From Bythopirellula goksoeyrii (GTDB lineage: Bacteria > Planctomycetota > Planctomycetia > Pirellulales > Lacipirellulaceae), in NCBI RefSeq assembly GCF_008065115.1, contig NZ_CP042913.1:133211-197210 (forward strand): 64,000 bases of DNA, in the 5' to 3' direction. The first letter of the stretch is position 1, and every line of letters begins with the position of its first letter. The position numbers were made by a program, and so were the translations under genes. The notes below the pieces were generated by a model. The model was not told the origin of the DNA. It did not search any database and saw only the letters and a list, made by a program, of their open reading frames with translations. Shown one piece after another: positions 1 through 9,669 of the stretch.

Positions 1-174
1 TCCAACTTTGGCTACGGAGGCCGCCTGACTGAAACTATCTTGATTGGGAATCTGGCGCTGCGTATGCCCGAAGGTACCCGAATTGAATGGGATGCTGCGC
101 AACTCAAAAGCCCCAATGTTTCAGAAGTCAATCAGTTTGTACAGCGCGACTGCCGACCGGGTTGGGAGATCTGA
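1..174 (+). CDS. Gfo/Idh/MocA family oxidoreductase, C-terminal end (partial)
   Basis: The window opens inside a reading frame (frame 1) that runs without a stop to TGA at 172-174. The 57 residues start SNFGYGGRLTETILIGNLAL, then read RMPEGTRIEWDAAQLKSPNV, and end in a basic, Trp-containing tail (FVQRDCRPGWEI). Planctomycete Gfo/Idh/MocA dehydrogenases typically end with this pattern: a [N/D]FxYxGxLTExxLxGNxAxR segment, then IEWD, then a terminal RxGW. The product would be an NAD(P)-dependent sugar or cyclitol dehydrogenase, but the Rossmann domain is outside the window, so the substrate cannot be inferred. The gene's start and whether the rest is intact cannot be seen. No other family fits this tail as well. 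Confidence 0.72.
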   Translation, partial: SNFGYGGRLTETILIGNLALRMPEGTRIEWDAAQLKSPNVSEVNQFVQRDCRPGWEI

Positions 175-251
175 GATAGATCAGGCAAATGTGTGGAGAG
201 CTGCTCAGTTCTGCGTCGCGGCTCAAGCGGTGGTGAGTACCTTGCCAGAGC

Positions 252-475
252 GTGCGACGTGGCCCAGTGGAGCTGTGGGTTCCCAAGGGGCATGCCGACA
301 ATCCGGTGAATGTGCTTGAGATCGGTGGCACGACGGGCATTCCCAAGAGCCGGATTGCCATGCAAGACTTTCTCACCGCCTACGCACTCCTCAGCGATAC
401 CTCGCCGGACGAGTACTTTCCGCGCTGTAGCAATCGGTTGATGCTTGGCCCCTCGAAGACGCGAGGCGGAGGGGA
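252..475 (+). pseudogene. Relic of LuxE/PaaK-like acyl-activating enzyme
   Basis: About 73 codons encode VPKG....NPVNVLEIGGTTGIPKSRIAMQDF, followed by YALLSDTSPDEYFP and NRLMLGPS. This matches the nucleotide-binding core of the intact protein encoded at 40592-41767 (VFETGGTTGIPKSRIAMEDF, DTLPDKYFP, NWLMLGPSGP) almost residue for residue. Nothing of the paralogue's N-terminal part is recognisable upstream, and after the GPS motif the similarity stops. The frame continues to 602 with unrelated sequence; a short FIDQ near 548 may be a further scrap of the HCIDQ motif. I read it as the remnant of a second copy of the 40.6-kb gene, reduced to its ATP-binding motif. The rest of 175-638 shows no other recognisable coding content. 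Confidence 0.7.
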
Positions 476-598
476 CGGAAAAGTACTGCTATACACCTCG
501 TTTCAGCCCGTTACCTTGCGGTCGATGCTAGCAGGAAGTCGCAGTTTTATTGACCAACTCCATTGGTATTGCGATAGCCCCATGTCTGGGTCTATATT

Positions 599-633
599 TT
601 GACAAACCAAATTTGGTTAAACAAATATTGAGG
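599..633 (+). promoter_or_regulatory. Promoter with palindromic operator and RBS for the blaI-like gene
   Basis: A consensus -35 box TTGACA (599-604) is followed after 17-18 bases by CAAATA/AAATAT (622-628) as a -10 candidate. The spacer carries a perfect 14-bp palindrome AACCAAATTTGGTT at 605-618. A GAGG ribosome binding site at 630-633 precedes the ATG at 639. BlaI/MecI repressors bind as dimers to dyads over their own promoter, so this palindrome is the natural autoregulatory operator. The promoter elements are read by eye. Confidence 0.6.
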
Positions 634-638
634 TAATT

Positions 639-1025
639 ATGGGTCGTCCGCCAAAGAATGAACTTACTGAACGAGAGTTGGAGGTGATGCATGTCTTCTG
701 GAAGCGAAGTGATATCACTGCGAGCGAGGCACGTGCAAACCTTGCCAAAAGCGGGGTGGATCGAGCCTATGTTACGGTCGCCAACCTGGTCAGAATATTG
801 GTGGACAAAGGATTTCTGAAACCCACCAATGAGGAACGCCCGTTTCGTTATCGTCCTATGCGCACCTTTGAAGAGGTGTCTCAAAGCTTGGTGGGAGATC
901 TGGTTCAACGCGTGTTTCAAGGGTCTCGTAAACAGTTGCTGGTCAACCTGCTCGGGAGTGAAAAGAAACTCACCAAACAGGAAAGAACGCTTCTCAAAGA
1001 AGTTTTACGGGAGCAAGAGAAATGA
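639..1025 (+). CDS. BlaI/MecI/CopY family transcriptional repressor
   Basis: The 128-residue protein has the usual BlaI/MecI length and layout. An N-terminal winged helix (about residues 5-70) contains the family's opening LTERELEVMHVFW motif and the recognition-helix region YVTVANLVRILVDKGFL, then a wing with RPFRYRP. A C-terminal helical dimerisation part (about 75-128) follows. Family members repress a downstream gene and are inactivated by proteolysis through the partner M56 membrane peptidase. That partner starts 4 bp before this gene's stop (ATGA overlap), so the two are translationally coupled. A palindrome in the promoter at 605-618 is the likely operator. In planctomycetes such pairs are common and are not evidence of beta-lactam resistance; no beta-lactamase is nearby. 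The signal sensed is unknown. Confidence 0.9.
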   Translation: MGRPPKNELTERELEVMHVFWKRSDITASEARANLAKSGVDRAYVTVANLVRILVDKGFLKPTNEERPFRYRPMRTFEEVSQSLVGDLVQRVFQGSRKQLLVNLLGSEKKLTKQERTLLKEVLREQEK

Positions 1026-3181
1026 CTACATCCTACCTATGGTGTGTCATGCAGGTCACCTTGATATCGGCGACCGGGCTAGGTTTAACATGTAGTCTAT
1101 GTCGCCGCTACCCTGGGATAGGTGCCCAAGTAGCAAGCACAGCGACGGCGACAATCCTCGTGATAACCATCCTTATACCGATCTCGCTCCCAAGAATCTT
1201 CACTCCACAATCCAATGTGGAAATGACTGCAGACTCGACCGGCTCAGAAGAAACTACCAACTTCAAATCTGTGGAGGATCGCTCTCACGGCCAAGGATCT
1301 CCGGTCTTCTTCAATGCAATGGCATTGTTGTCGGATGTTGGACCTCTTTCAATCGGCAATACTACATCAAGAACAACGCTCGGATGGATTCTCACCAGTC
1401 TGGTAACTCTTGCTGTAGCATTCATGGTCTGGGGGATGCTGCGATTCATTGTTTCCCTAAGATACATCGTTAAACTGATCCGAGCGAGCGTGCCGATAGA
1501 GGACCGCCATGTTCTTCACAGAATTCTTCAACTCGCAGAGCATATTGAAGTTCAAAGGACAATAATACTTTGTGAATCGGCGGAAGTTGCTAGCGCGACA
1601 GTCGTCGGTTGGCGAAAACCGAGGATCATCCTTCCGCTCGATTGGCGCCAGTGGACCAACGATCAACTGCTGGCGGTGCTTGCGCATGAGTTGGCACATA
1701 TTAAGCACAAGGATTTCATATGGCGTTTGCTGAGCAGTCTTGCTGGTGCCATCCATTTCTACCATCCCTTGATTCACTCTCTAGTGAAAAGATTAGCTCT
1801 GTCGCAAGAATTGGCAGCCGATCAATTAGCTGCTGCTACCGTTGGGGGACGAACTAGATATTTGAAGGCGTTGTCACAGTTGGCAATCAGCAGAGACGAT
1901 TCTGTATGGCTTCGCACGGAGCCAATCGTTTTGCCTGCCTTGTCGACTAACTTGATCAGGAGGATCAACATGTTACGAGCAAAGGATTGCGAACAGGAAC
2001 GAAGCGCGCAGCGTGGCCTACGAGGTCTTTCCGCTGGCGTTATTGTTACTCTCGGTGTCGTCACGATGGTTTTGAGAAGTTCGGCTGAACCATTGAACGC
2101 GACACAGGCAGAGAAAACACGATCGGTCACGGCGGCTGAACCACCCAAAGAATTCGAGGCATTCAATAGGGCGCCGATTGATATCTCCCTAGTTGGGGAC
2201 AATGAATCTGGGGTGTTTGCTATTCGCTTGGGTGAGCTATCGCATCATCCCGCGTATCGACCCACAATGAACTTGTTCAACAACCTTCTCTGCGAAGTCA
2301 TACAGGAGAACCTTGGAAAAGATATAGCGGCTGACGTTCACTTTGAATCGATCGACTATATCATCGGTCTACTTGATCTGACAATTAAGCCGATCGAGAA
2401 ACCCAGCGATGCACAGCATAAGAATAAGTTGATGTTTGGCTCGTCTGAAGTAGTGCTTCGCTTCCGTGAAGATGTTCAATGGCAATCATGGATCCGACGC
2501 AATCTTCCAAACGCTGAAGAGAAGAGCGAAGGGGATGTGGTTTATTTTGAGTACAGTTTAATGGCGTTTGGTCCCCAGCCTTTGCTGATTGTCGCTCGCG
2601 ACAGTCGCACGGTAATCTTGGCACACTCCTTGGAGAGGCTTAAAGAAATGGCGGACAACAAAAGTGTGCATCAAACGAGCGATACTCTGGCAACCGAGTG
2701 GCAGGCCGCAGACAGGGGGCTTCTAACGATCGTGGCAACAGACAAGTCAATCGAATCTGCCGAATCTACTTCAACCGAACCGGCGGAAATGGCTTGTCGT
2801 GCAATCCTCCAGCACACGCGAAAGATTTCCATCGGATTGGACCTGGAAGAAGAAACCGGAAATGTCGGCTTGAAGTTCAGCTTGATTTCTGAAGACGAGC
2901 AATCCGCCGAGTCGGTGAGCGAAGCGATCGAGAAACTCATTCCTTTGGCAATCACAGGCCTGACTAAGCAGATCAATGAACACGAATCGGAACATCCGCT
3001 TGAAAGTGTTGAAGTCGCCTATGAGCAATTCTGTAAGGAATTCCTGGAAAGAATTTCGACGAATGTCTTGAAGCGGGCCGATGGATCTTACGCAAACGAA
3101 ATTTTAGCGGTATCGAGATTTCCTATGCAGGAGATGATGCTGGCATTGGCTAAGCATTCCGACGAACTTGAAACTCGATGA
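1022..3181 (+). CDS. M56 family (BlaR1/MecR1-like) membrane metallopeptidase
   Basis: A 719-residue membrane protein overlapping the upstream repressor gene by 4 bp. Hydrophobic segments lie near residues 1-25, 36-56, 119-143 and 335-357. The cytoplasmic zinc peptidase domain carries HELAH (residues 222-226) and the third ligand in LSQELAADQLA (E263), as in M56 enzymes. After the last membrane helix the 360-residue C-terminal region is not a penicillin-binding domain. It contains no SxxK/SxN/KTG set that I can see and resembles no sensor I recognise, so ligand specificity must differ from classical BlaR1. By analogy, an extracytoplasmic signal would trigger cleavage of the partner repressor. 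The target operon beyond the pair is not evident: the next gene is convergent. Confidence 0.85.
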   Translation: MTTSYLWCVMQVTLISATGLGLTCSLCRRYPGIGAQVASTATATILVITILIPISLPRIFTPQSNVEMTADSTGSEETTNFKSVEDRSHGQGSPVFFNAMALLSDVGPLSIGNTTSRTTLGWILTSLVTLAVAFMVWGMLRFIVSLRYIVKLIRASVPIEDRHVLHRILQLAEHIEVQRTIILCESAEVASATVVGWRKPRIILPLDWRQWTNDQLLAVLAHELAHIKHKDFIWRLLSSLAGAIHFYHPLIHSLVKRLALSQELAADQLAAATVGGRTRYLKALSQLAISRDDSVWLRTEPIVLPALSTNLIRRINMLRAKDCEQERSAQRGLRGLSAGVIVTLGVVTMVLRSSAEPLNATQAEKTRSVTAAEPPKEFEAFNRAPIDISLVGDNESGVFAIRLGELSHHPAYRPTMNLFNNLLCEVIQENLGKDIAADVHFESIDYIIGLLDLTIKPIEKPSDAQHKNKLMFGSSEVVLRFREDVQWQSWIRRNLPNAEEKSEGDVVYFEYSLMAFGPQPLLIVARDSRTVILAHSLERLKEMADNKSVHQTSDTLATEWQAADRGLLTIVATDKSIESAESTSTEPAEMACRAILQHTRKISIGLDLEEETGNVGLKFSLISEDEQSAESVSEAIEKLIPLAITGLTKQINEHESEHPLESVEVAYEQFCKEFLERISTNVLKRADGSYANEILAVSRFPMQEMMLALAKHSDELETR

Positions 3182-3350
3182 AATCGAAATTCTGGAAATG
3201 AGAGGCCATCTGCAGGGCGACTCTGCGAGTCGTTCTGCTGGGCTTCTATCTTAGCGAAACCGCTTATCGGCATCCGTTGAATGCTGAAATCTCCAAACGC
3301 TCCGCTTAGACGAGAATGGCTCGACAGCCGCGTGGCGGCTAACCTGGTTG

Positions 3351-4730
3351 CTAAACTGTTTCAGCAAGCCAGGAAGCAACGGCCGTCCAGATGCCATAAC
3401 ACGCTAGAGAAACAATTGAAACCGTGCTGATCCAGAACACAACGTCGTACAAGATTCCAGGATTGAGCTCAGGCAGCGACCGACGATAACGGAAGTCGAA
3501 GGCTGCGACGACGACAATCAACAAAATCGCCGCCGTAGCTAGACCCCCTAACATGACCATCAACACCGGTTGCTCGATCCACAGGAACGTGATCGTCCAC
3601 AACGTGGGAAACACCCAAGCGAGTATCTTAATCGTCCGCACTCGAGAAACTTGCTTCGTGAAATCGATCCAGCCGAACTGACTAAATGTGTCGCTGTAGA
3701 TGCGTGTCCAAGCAGCTAGGGCGGAGAAGGTCGTCGAAAAGAGTACGAAGAAGGCACCTGCTAGAAAGACATCTCGTGCCCAGGGTCCGAGTGACTCGGT
3801 GTACATGTTGGCGAGAGTGGCTACCATCTCATTTCCGGCTGGGATTTCATCTCGTGCGTGTAGTACGGCAGCACCTAATATGTAGAAAGCCGCCGTAACA
3901 GTGGTGTAGGCGAGCATCGACAGAAGGGCATCGAATACCATCACACGAGTCCAACCTTTTGCCCGGCGCAACCAGTCGGCATCTCCGCGCTGATAGGACC
4001 CAACTCGCGAGGCATAACCCTTTTCGAGCAACCAATAGGTATACTGCATAATCTCATCGCCACCGACACCAGTAAGCCCAAACGCGGCGAACACGAAGAG
4101 CAATGCTCCAGGCGGCACTTGGCCTCGCAACCCATCGAGAATCTCATTCCCATTGAGTCCGTAATCCGTCCATTGAAGAGCGGCAACTGATACGAGTGTT
4201 AGAATCGTAAAGACACAGGTCATGCTCAGCGACATCATCTCAATCAGCTTGTATCGTTCGCTGAACACCAATGCCGCGACTGTGATTGCTACGACAGCAC
4301 ACCATGCAGGTATCGAGAACGTCGGCATGATGAGATTTAAGAGAATCGCAAGCCCCCCCACGATCCCGCCGACTTGTAGAATCTTGATTGGTAATAAAGC
4401 CAACCAAAACCAGATCGTCCAATGCACACGGCCGATTCGCCAGCCGGGAAGCTTATTGATCGCCACGAGAGCCGTCTCGCCATGATGGATCGTGTGTCGG
4501 CCAAACTCCAGTTGCAGCACGACCTTCACGAGACAGCTCACGAGGATGACCCACAAGGCAGTGAATCCCGCCTTAGCACCAAGCGTGGTTGTGGCGATCA
4601 ATTCCCCCGACCCAACGATCGACGCTGAGAGCACAAATCCGGGGCCGCAATATTTCAATTGATCAAGAAACCTTGTGGGAGGCTCCTGAATAGATGCCGG
4701 ATCGAGAACGTAGGGATCGCGTGGGGGCAA
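3351..4730 (-). CDS. Divergent Nramp-family metal transporter
   Basis: A 459-residue polytopic inner-membrane protein with about 11 hydrophobic helices. The N-terminal part (YCGPGFVLSASIVGSGELIA, then TTLGAKAGF) aligns with the Nramp first helix. However, the canonical metal-binding DPGN is replaced by a Gly-Ser-Gly-Glu stretch. The second conserved region reads GLTGVGGDEIMQYTYW in place of the usual Pro-His-containing motif. It therefore belongs to the Nramp/APC superfamily but may not transport Mn2+/Fe2+ in the classical way. The start is taken as TTG at 4730, because an in-frame stop lies six codons upstream and no ATG precedes the first helix. It is transcribed divergently from acnA across a 243-bp gap. 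No obvious Fur or MntR box was recognised. Confidence 0.75.
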   Translation of the reverse strand: MPPRDPYVLDPASIQEPPTRFLDQLKYCGPGFVLSASIVGSGELIATTTLGAKAGFTALWVILVSCLVKVVLQLEFGRHTIHHGETALVAINKLPGWRIGRVHWTIWFWLALLPIKILQVGGIVGGLAILLNLIMPTFSIPAWCAVVAITVAALVFSERYKLIEMMSLSMTCVFTILTLVSVAALQWTDYGLNGNEILDGLRGQVPPGALLFVFAAFGLTGVGGDEIMQYTYWLLEKGYASRVGSYQRGDADWLRRAKGWTRVMVFDALLSMLAYTTVTAAFYILGAAVLHARDEIPAGNEMVATLANMYTESLGPWARDVFLAGAFFVLFSTTFSALAAWTRIYSDTFSQFGWIDFTKQVSRVRTIKILAWVFPTLWTITFLWIEQPVLMVMLGGLATAAILLIVVVAAFDFRYRRSLPELNPGILYDVVFWISTVSIVSLACYGIWTAVASWLAETV

Positions 4731-4973
4731 GAGTGTTTGTCACCAATAAACAAGAAGAGAAGCACGAATTTACTGTTGAAAGTGTACGGTGCAGGAGAAG
4801 TGAGCGGAAGTGTTTGAAGGGCTGAAATTGATGGGATACAGGGTCCAGACAAGCCAATCGAAAAACGCTAAAATGATGTTCCAAGCAAATTGGACGTAGA
4901 AAGTCCATTTCCAATGCTTGGAAATCCCAAATAGAACAGCACTAACAGCAATGAAATACGAAGGATCGCTACG

Positions 4974-7793
4974 ATGGCCGCTCCCACCTTACAAATTGAT
5001 CCCTTTGCAGCCCGAGACACGTTTGAGACTGGGAACGGCCTAGCCGGAATCTATCGGCTCGCCAAACTCGAAGAGCTGGGTCTAACCAAAGTAGCGGAAC
5101 TACCCTACTCGATCCGCGTGCTACTGGAATCGTGTCTTCGAAACTGTGATGGCTACACGGTCTCCGAAGATGACGTCAAGAAGCTTGCGGCCTGGACAAA
5201 GAGCCGGGGCGTCCTCGCCCCCGGTGATTCTGGCGTCGAAGTTCCTTTCAAGCCCGCCCGAGTGGTCCTCCAGGATTTCACGGGCGTCCCCTGCGTCGTC
5301 GACCTCGCTGCCATGCGATCCGCCATGGAGCGACTCGGAGGTGATCCGGAGAAGATTAATCCCCTGGTCCCCGTCGATCTGGTGATCGACCACTCGGTGC
5401 AGGTGGACTACTATGCATCCGATACGGCGCTTGATTTGAACATCGAACTGGAATTCTCGCGAAACCGAGAACGCTACGAATTCTTGCGCTGGGGCCAGGA
5501 GGCATTTGACAATTTTCGGGTCGTACCCCCGGGTACTGGAATCGTCCATCAGGTAAATCTCGAATATCTTGCCAAATGTGTGTTCCTCTTGGACGATCAC
5601 GCCGGTAAAGTGGCCGTCCCTGATTCGCTTGTCGGAACCGATAGCCACACCACCATGATCGATGGCCTCGGTGTTGTCGGTTGGGGCGTGGGAGGAATCG
5701 AAGCAGAGGGGGTTATGCTAGGCCAGCCGATCTACATGCTTATGCCTGAAGTCGTCGGCATGCAGCTCACCGGCAGGCTCCCCGCCGGGGCCACAGCAAC
5801 TGATCTCGTGCTAACCGTCACCGAACAGTTGCGTAAAGAAAAAGTCGTCGGCAAGTTCGTCGAGTTCTTTGGCGAAGGTGTCTCGACAATGTCGCTAGCC
5901 GATCGGGCCACGATTGCCAACATGTCACCCGAATACGGGGCCACAATGGGTTTCTTTCCTATCGATGAAGAGACACTTCGGTACTTGCGCCGCACGGGCC
6001 GCACCGAGGCAGAGGTAGAGCTCGTCGAGAGCTATACCAAAGCTCAGGGCCTGTTTCGTACTGACGACGCACCCATCCCGACCTTTACCAAAACCGTCAA
6101 GCTCGATCTCTCAACCGTCGTACCAAGCTTGGCAGGCCCCAAGCGACCTCAAGATCGAATCCCCTTAACGGCAATGAAGTCCACCTGGCATCGCGATCTG
6201 GAAGAAGTCTATGGTAAACGCCCCAACAATGGGAGTCCGCAAGGTCGGTGGGAAGGGGAGGGGGGACAGCCAGCAGAAGCCGCTGCAACTGCTGAGGTAG
6301 AAGAAGCAGTCGCGATAGCTGATCCTGGATTCGATGGCATTGAAGTTGAAAATAACGGCGAGAAATTTCCCATTCAACACGGCAGCGTCGTCATCGCCGC
6401 GATCACGAGTTGCACGAACACGTCGAATCCTTCTGTCATGGTCGCCGCCGGACTTGTCGCCAAGAAAGCGGTCGAAAAAGGTCTCACCGTTCCACCCCAT
6501 GTGAAGACAAGTCTCGCTCCAGGCTCACGAGTGGTGACTGACTACTTCGCCAAGTCAGGGCTCGACAAGTATCTCGACCAGATCGGTTTTAACACTGTCG
6601 GCTATGGTTGCACGACCTGTATCGGCAACAGCGGCCCACTCCCCGAACCAATCGCCAATGCCGTGGGCGAATACGATCTCGTGGTTTCTGGCGTACTCTC
6701 AGGTAATCGGAATTTCGAAGGCCGCATCAATCCGCATGTGAAGGCCAACTATCTGGCGAGCCCACCACTAGTTGTTGCATACGGTCTTGCAGGCACAACT
6801 GACATCGATCTTACTAAGGACGCCATCGGGACTGGTAAGGATGGCAAACCAGTCATGCTCGCCGACATTTGGCCAACTCATGATGAGGTCCAGTCGGCGG
6901 TGGAGAGCAGTGTGTTGCCAGAAATGTTCCAGGCCCAGTACGACAATGTTTGGGCAAAGAATCCCAAGTGGAATGAGATCGAAGTCACAGGAGGCGAGCT
7001 GTACGAATGGGACCCAGAAAGCACATACATACAGGAACCACCTTTTCTTGAGGATCTCAAACCAGAGGTGGATCCGATCAAATCAATCAAGGGAGCCCGT
7101 TGTCTAGCCTTACTTGGCGACTCGGTCACTACCGATCACATTTCACCCGCTGGTGCGATTGCCAAAGATAGCCCAGCTGGCAAGTTTTTGCAGGCCAATG
7201 GTGTCGAGCCGCGCGACTTCAACAGCTATGGTTCTCGCCGTGGCAACGATCGCGTTATGACCCGTGGCACGTTTGCCAATATCCGCATCCGCAACCAGCT
7301 CGCTCCTGGCACCGAAGGAGGAGTCACTCGCCATCTTCCCGATGGTGAAGTGATGAGTATCTACGATGCCGCGATGAAATACCGCGACGAAGACATTCCC
7401 CTGGTGGTACTTGCTGGCAGCGAATATGGCACCGGATCCAGCCGCGATTGGGCAGCGAAAGGGGCATTTTTGCTCGGTGTGAAAGCCGTGCTGGCGGCCA
7501 GCTACGAACGCATCCACCGTAGCAATCTCGTGATGATGGGCGTCTTGCCTCTGGAATTCCCCGGTGGACAAACCTGGGAGCGCTTAGGTCTCACCGGTGA
7601 AGAGACGTTCGATTTTCCTGAACTAGGCGATAACCTCAAACCCCGTCAGCAACTCAAAGTCATCGCCCGCCGAGCCGACGCCGACCCCATCGAATTCACC
7701 GCCACGGTCCGCATCGACACCCCCGTCGAACTCGACTACTACCGCAATGGTGGCATCCTGCAGACTGTGCTGCGGAAATTGATGAAGGGGTAG
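4974..7793 (+). CDS. acnA: Aconitate hydratase A
   Basis: The 939-residue protein is a full-length AcnA/IRP-type aconitase, interconverting citrate and isocitrate in the TCA cycle. It has the family N-terminus ([18 protein letters not shown]), the DHSVQVD and VGTDSHTTM substrate motifs, and the three [4Fe-4S] cysteines at about C480 ([10 protein letters not shown]), C546 and C549 ([13 protein letters not shown]). The C-terminal swivel domain has [25 protein letters not shown] and [11 protein letters not shown] lineage-type insertion of about 35 residues rich in Gly/Ala/Glu (around 418-455) precedes the cluster-binding region. The ATG follows an AAGGA ribosome site. The gene appears monocistronic, with a divergent Nramp-like gene upstream and a sulfatase downstream. 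Confidence 0.97.
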   Translation: MAAPTLQIDPFAARDTFETGNGLAGIYRLAKLEELGLTKVAELPYSIRVLLESCLRNCDGYTVSEDDVKKLAAWTKSRGVLAPGDSGVEVPFKPARVVLQDFTGVPCVVDLAAMRSAMERLGGDPEKINPLVPVDLVIDHSVQVDYYASDTALDLNIELEFSRNRERYEFLRWGQEAFDNFRVVPPGTGIVHQVNLEYLAKCVFLLDDHAGKVAVPDSLVGTDSHTTMIDGLGVVGWGVGGIEAEGVMLGQPIYMLMPEVVGMQLTGRLPAGATATDLVLTVTEQLRKEKVVGKFVEFFGEGVSTMSLADRATIANMSPEYGATMGFFPIDEETLRYLRRTGRTEAEVELVESYTKAQGLFRTDDAPIPTFTKTVKLDLSTVVPSLAGPKRPQDRIPLTAMKSTWHRDLEEVYGKRPNNGSPQGRWEGEGGQPAEAAATAEVEEAVAIADPGFDGIEVENNGEKFPIQHGSVVIAAITSCTNTSNPSVMVAAGLVAKKAVEKGLTVPPHVKTSLAPGSRVVTDYFAKSGLDKYLDQIGFNTVGYGCTTCIGNSGPLPEPIANAVGEYDLVVSGVLSGNRNFEGRINPHVKANYLASPPLVVAYGLAGTTDIDLTKDAIGTGKDGKPVMLADIWPTHDEVQSAVESSVLPEMFQAQYDNVWAKNPKWNEIEVTGGELYEWDPESTYIQEPPFLEDLKPEVDPIKSIKGARCLALLGDSVTTDHISPAGAIAKDSPAGKFLQANGVEPRDFNSYGSRRGNDRVMTRGTFANIRIRNQLAPGTEGGVTRHLPDGEVMSIYDAAMKYRDEDIPLVVLAGSEYGTGSSRDWAAKGAFLLGVKAVLAASYERIHRSNLVMMGVLPLEFPGGQTWERLGLTGEETFDFPELGDNLKPRQQLKVIARRADADPIEFTATVRIDTPVELDYYRNGGILQTVLRKLMKG

Positions 7794-7891
7794 GGGTTGT
7801 CTCAAGCGTTTCTTCTACTGTTCTGCTACCAACTTAAGATCCTCCGCTAGTAGGAGGAAAAAACCTATCTCTAGCTCCTCAAGGCAATACC

Positions 7892-9433
7892 ATGAAGATT
7901 CCTCTCTGTTTGATCACTCTCTCATCTTGGCTGCTTTTCCTCACGACTGCCCAAGCCACCCCGCGTCCCAACATCCTCTTCGTCTTTACCGATGACCATG
8001 CGTATCAAGCGATCAGCGCCTACGGTTCGCGGATCAACGAGACGCCTAACATCGACCGACTCGCCCATGAGGGGATGCGGTTCGACAATTGCTATGCCAC
8101 CAATTCCATTTGCGGTCCTTGCCGAGCGGTGATTCTTACAGGTAAATATAGCCACCTTAATGGATTCCTTGTGAACGGCAACAGGTTTGATGGTGCCCAG
8201 CAAACGTTTCCCAAGCTTCTCCAAAAAGCAGGGTATGCAACCGCAATGATTGGAAAATGGCACTTAGAAAGCGAACCCACAGGATTCGACCATTGGGATG
8301 TCCTCGTAGGGCAGGGGACCTATTACAATCCGAACATGATCCGCGATGGCAAGCCGACGAAGAATGTTGGCTACACGACCGAACTCATTACCGACAAGGC
8401 TCTCGATTGGCTCAAGAATGGCCGTGATCAGGAAAAGCCCTTCATGCTGATGTACCAGCAGAAAGCCCCGCACCGGCCGTGGGATCCCGGTCCGAAGCAA
8501 CTCGACCTCTACGAAGACGAGACCATACCCGAACCACCGACGCTGTTCGAGGATTATTCTCTCCGCGGCCCAGCTGCCCAGCATCAAGATATGACCATTG
8601 CGGAGACAATGGACAAACGCGACTTGAAGCTCATTCCACCGCGAGAATTGAACGAAGAACAACTGGCGAAATGGAATGCCGCGTACGAGGCTCGAAATAA
8701 GGCATTCCGCGAAGCGAACCTGACTGGCGATGCGCTGGTGCGATGGAAATATCAGCGCTACATAAAGGATTACCTGCGGTGTGTTGCCTCCGTGGATGAG
8801 CAATTAGGACGCGTCTTGGATTGGCTCGAAGAATCAGGTCTCGCCGAAAACACCATGGTCGTTTATTGCTCTGACCAGGGTTTTTACCTGGGAGAGCATG
8901 GCTGGTTTGACAAGCGGTGGATGTACGAAGAATCGCTCCGCACACCATTCTTAGTCCGCTGGCCGGGACACACCAAGGCGGGCTCCTTGAACGATGCGAT
9001 TGTCTCGCCGGTGGATTTTGCCGAAACGTTTCTGGATGTCGCCGGCCTGGAGATCCCCTCCGACATGCAAGGCCGTTCGCTCGTCCCACTCTTAGAGGGC
9101 GAAACTCCTGCTGACTGGCGCACGACTTTCTATTATCACTATTATGAGTATCCAGGTTGGCACCATGTCCGTCGGCACTATGGTGTGACAGATGGTCGCT
9201 TCAAACTCATCTATTTCTACGAGCCGGATGTCGACGAATGGGAACTCTACGATCTGCTGCTCGACAAGAATGAATTACAAAACGTTTACGACAACAAAGC
9301 CTACGCGGGAGTGCGAAAACGGCTTGAGGGAGAACTCAAACGTCTGCGCAGCGAACTAAAGGTCCCTCAGAAAGACCCAGAAGCGTCGAATCTCAAGACG
9401 AATGCTCCCCGCACTCGGGTGCCGACTTCCTAG
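7892..9433 (+). CDS. Exported type I sulfatase
   Basis: A 513-residue arylsulfatase/alkaline-phosphatase superfamily enzyme. A cleavable signal peptide (residues 1-22, ending AQA) directs it out of the cytoplasm. The metal site begins at D34-D35 (FTDDHAY). The formylglycine motif is C74-G-P-C-R within [17 protein letters not shown], so activation would need a formylglycine-generating enzyme encoded elsewhere. Later conserved parts include [36 protein letters not shown] and [10 protein letters not shown]. These are typical of the planctomycete sulfatases acting on sulfated polysaccharides; the substrate cannot be named. The gene stands alone, 98 bp after acnA. Confidence 0.93.
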   Translation: MKIPLCLITLSSWLLFLTTAQATPRPNILFVFTDDHAYQAISAYGSRINETPNIDRLAHEGMRFDNCYATNSICGPCRAVILTGKYSHLNGFLVNGNRFDGAQQTFPKLLQKAGYATAMIGKWHLESEPTGFDHWDVLVGQGTYYNPNMIRDGKPTKNVGYTTELITDKALDWLKNGRDQEKPFMLMYQQKAPHRPWDPGPKQLDLYEDETIPEPPTLFEDYSLRGPAAQHQDMTIAETMDKRDLKLIPPRELNEEQLAKWNAAYEARNKAFREANLTGDALVRWKYQRYIKDYLRCVASVDEQLGRVLDWLEESGLAENTMVVYCSDQGFYLGEHGWFDKRWMYEESLRTPFLVRWPGHTKAGSLNDAIVSPVDFAETFLDVAGLEIPSDMQGRSLVPLLEGETPADWRTTFYYHYYEYPGWHHVRRHYGVTDGRFKLIYFYEPDVDEWELYDLLLDKNELQNVYDNKAYAGVRKRLEGELKRLRSELKVPQKDPEASNLKTNAPRTRVPTS

Positions 9434-9475
9434 GAAAGAAATAGGCCGCGGACAAACACGGGCTGAGCGGATTAT

Positions 9476-9512
9476 CGCGGATTTTTTAGGAAATCATTCA
9501 TTCCTATCCGCG
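9476..9512. repeat. Imperfect hairpin of CGCGGAT-type repeat
   Basis: CGCGGAT...TAGGAA (from 9476) pairs with TTCCTATCCGCG (to 9512) with a five-T bulge. Further CGCGGA/ATCCGCG words sit on both sides (9446-9452, 9530-9536), giving the look of a dispersed intergenic repeat. It lies between the sulfatase stop and the next gene and could act as a 3' stem-loop. The remainder of 9434-9669 shows nothing else except the GGAG ribosome site before 9670. Confidence 0.4.
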
Positions 9513-9669
9513 CATATCTGCCCGATCCGCGTTCATTAGCGACTAATTTCTTCTGAGAATCATCAATTTCCGGGAATCTTTTCGCTCTAAGCTGCGTCCA
9601 ACCACGCAGGGACTCCCTTTTGGTAGAATTCGGGAGTATCGATTAGACTCATCACCACGGAGAACAACC

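Noticed and set aside
639-3181. Beta-lactam resistance locus
   Set aside because: The regulator and peptidase are BlaI/M56-like, but no beta-lactamase gene is nearby and the peptidase lacks a penicillin-binding domain.
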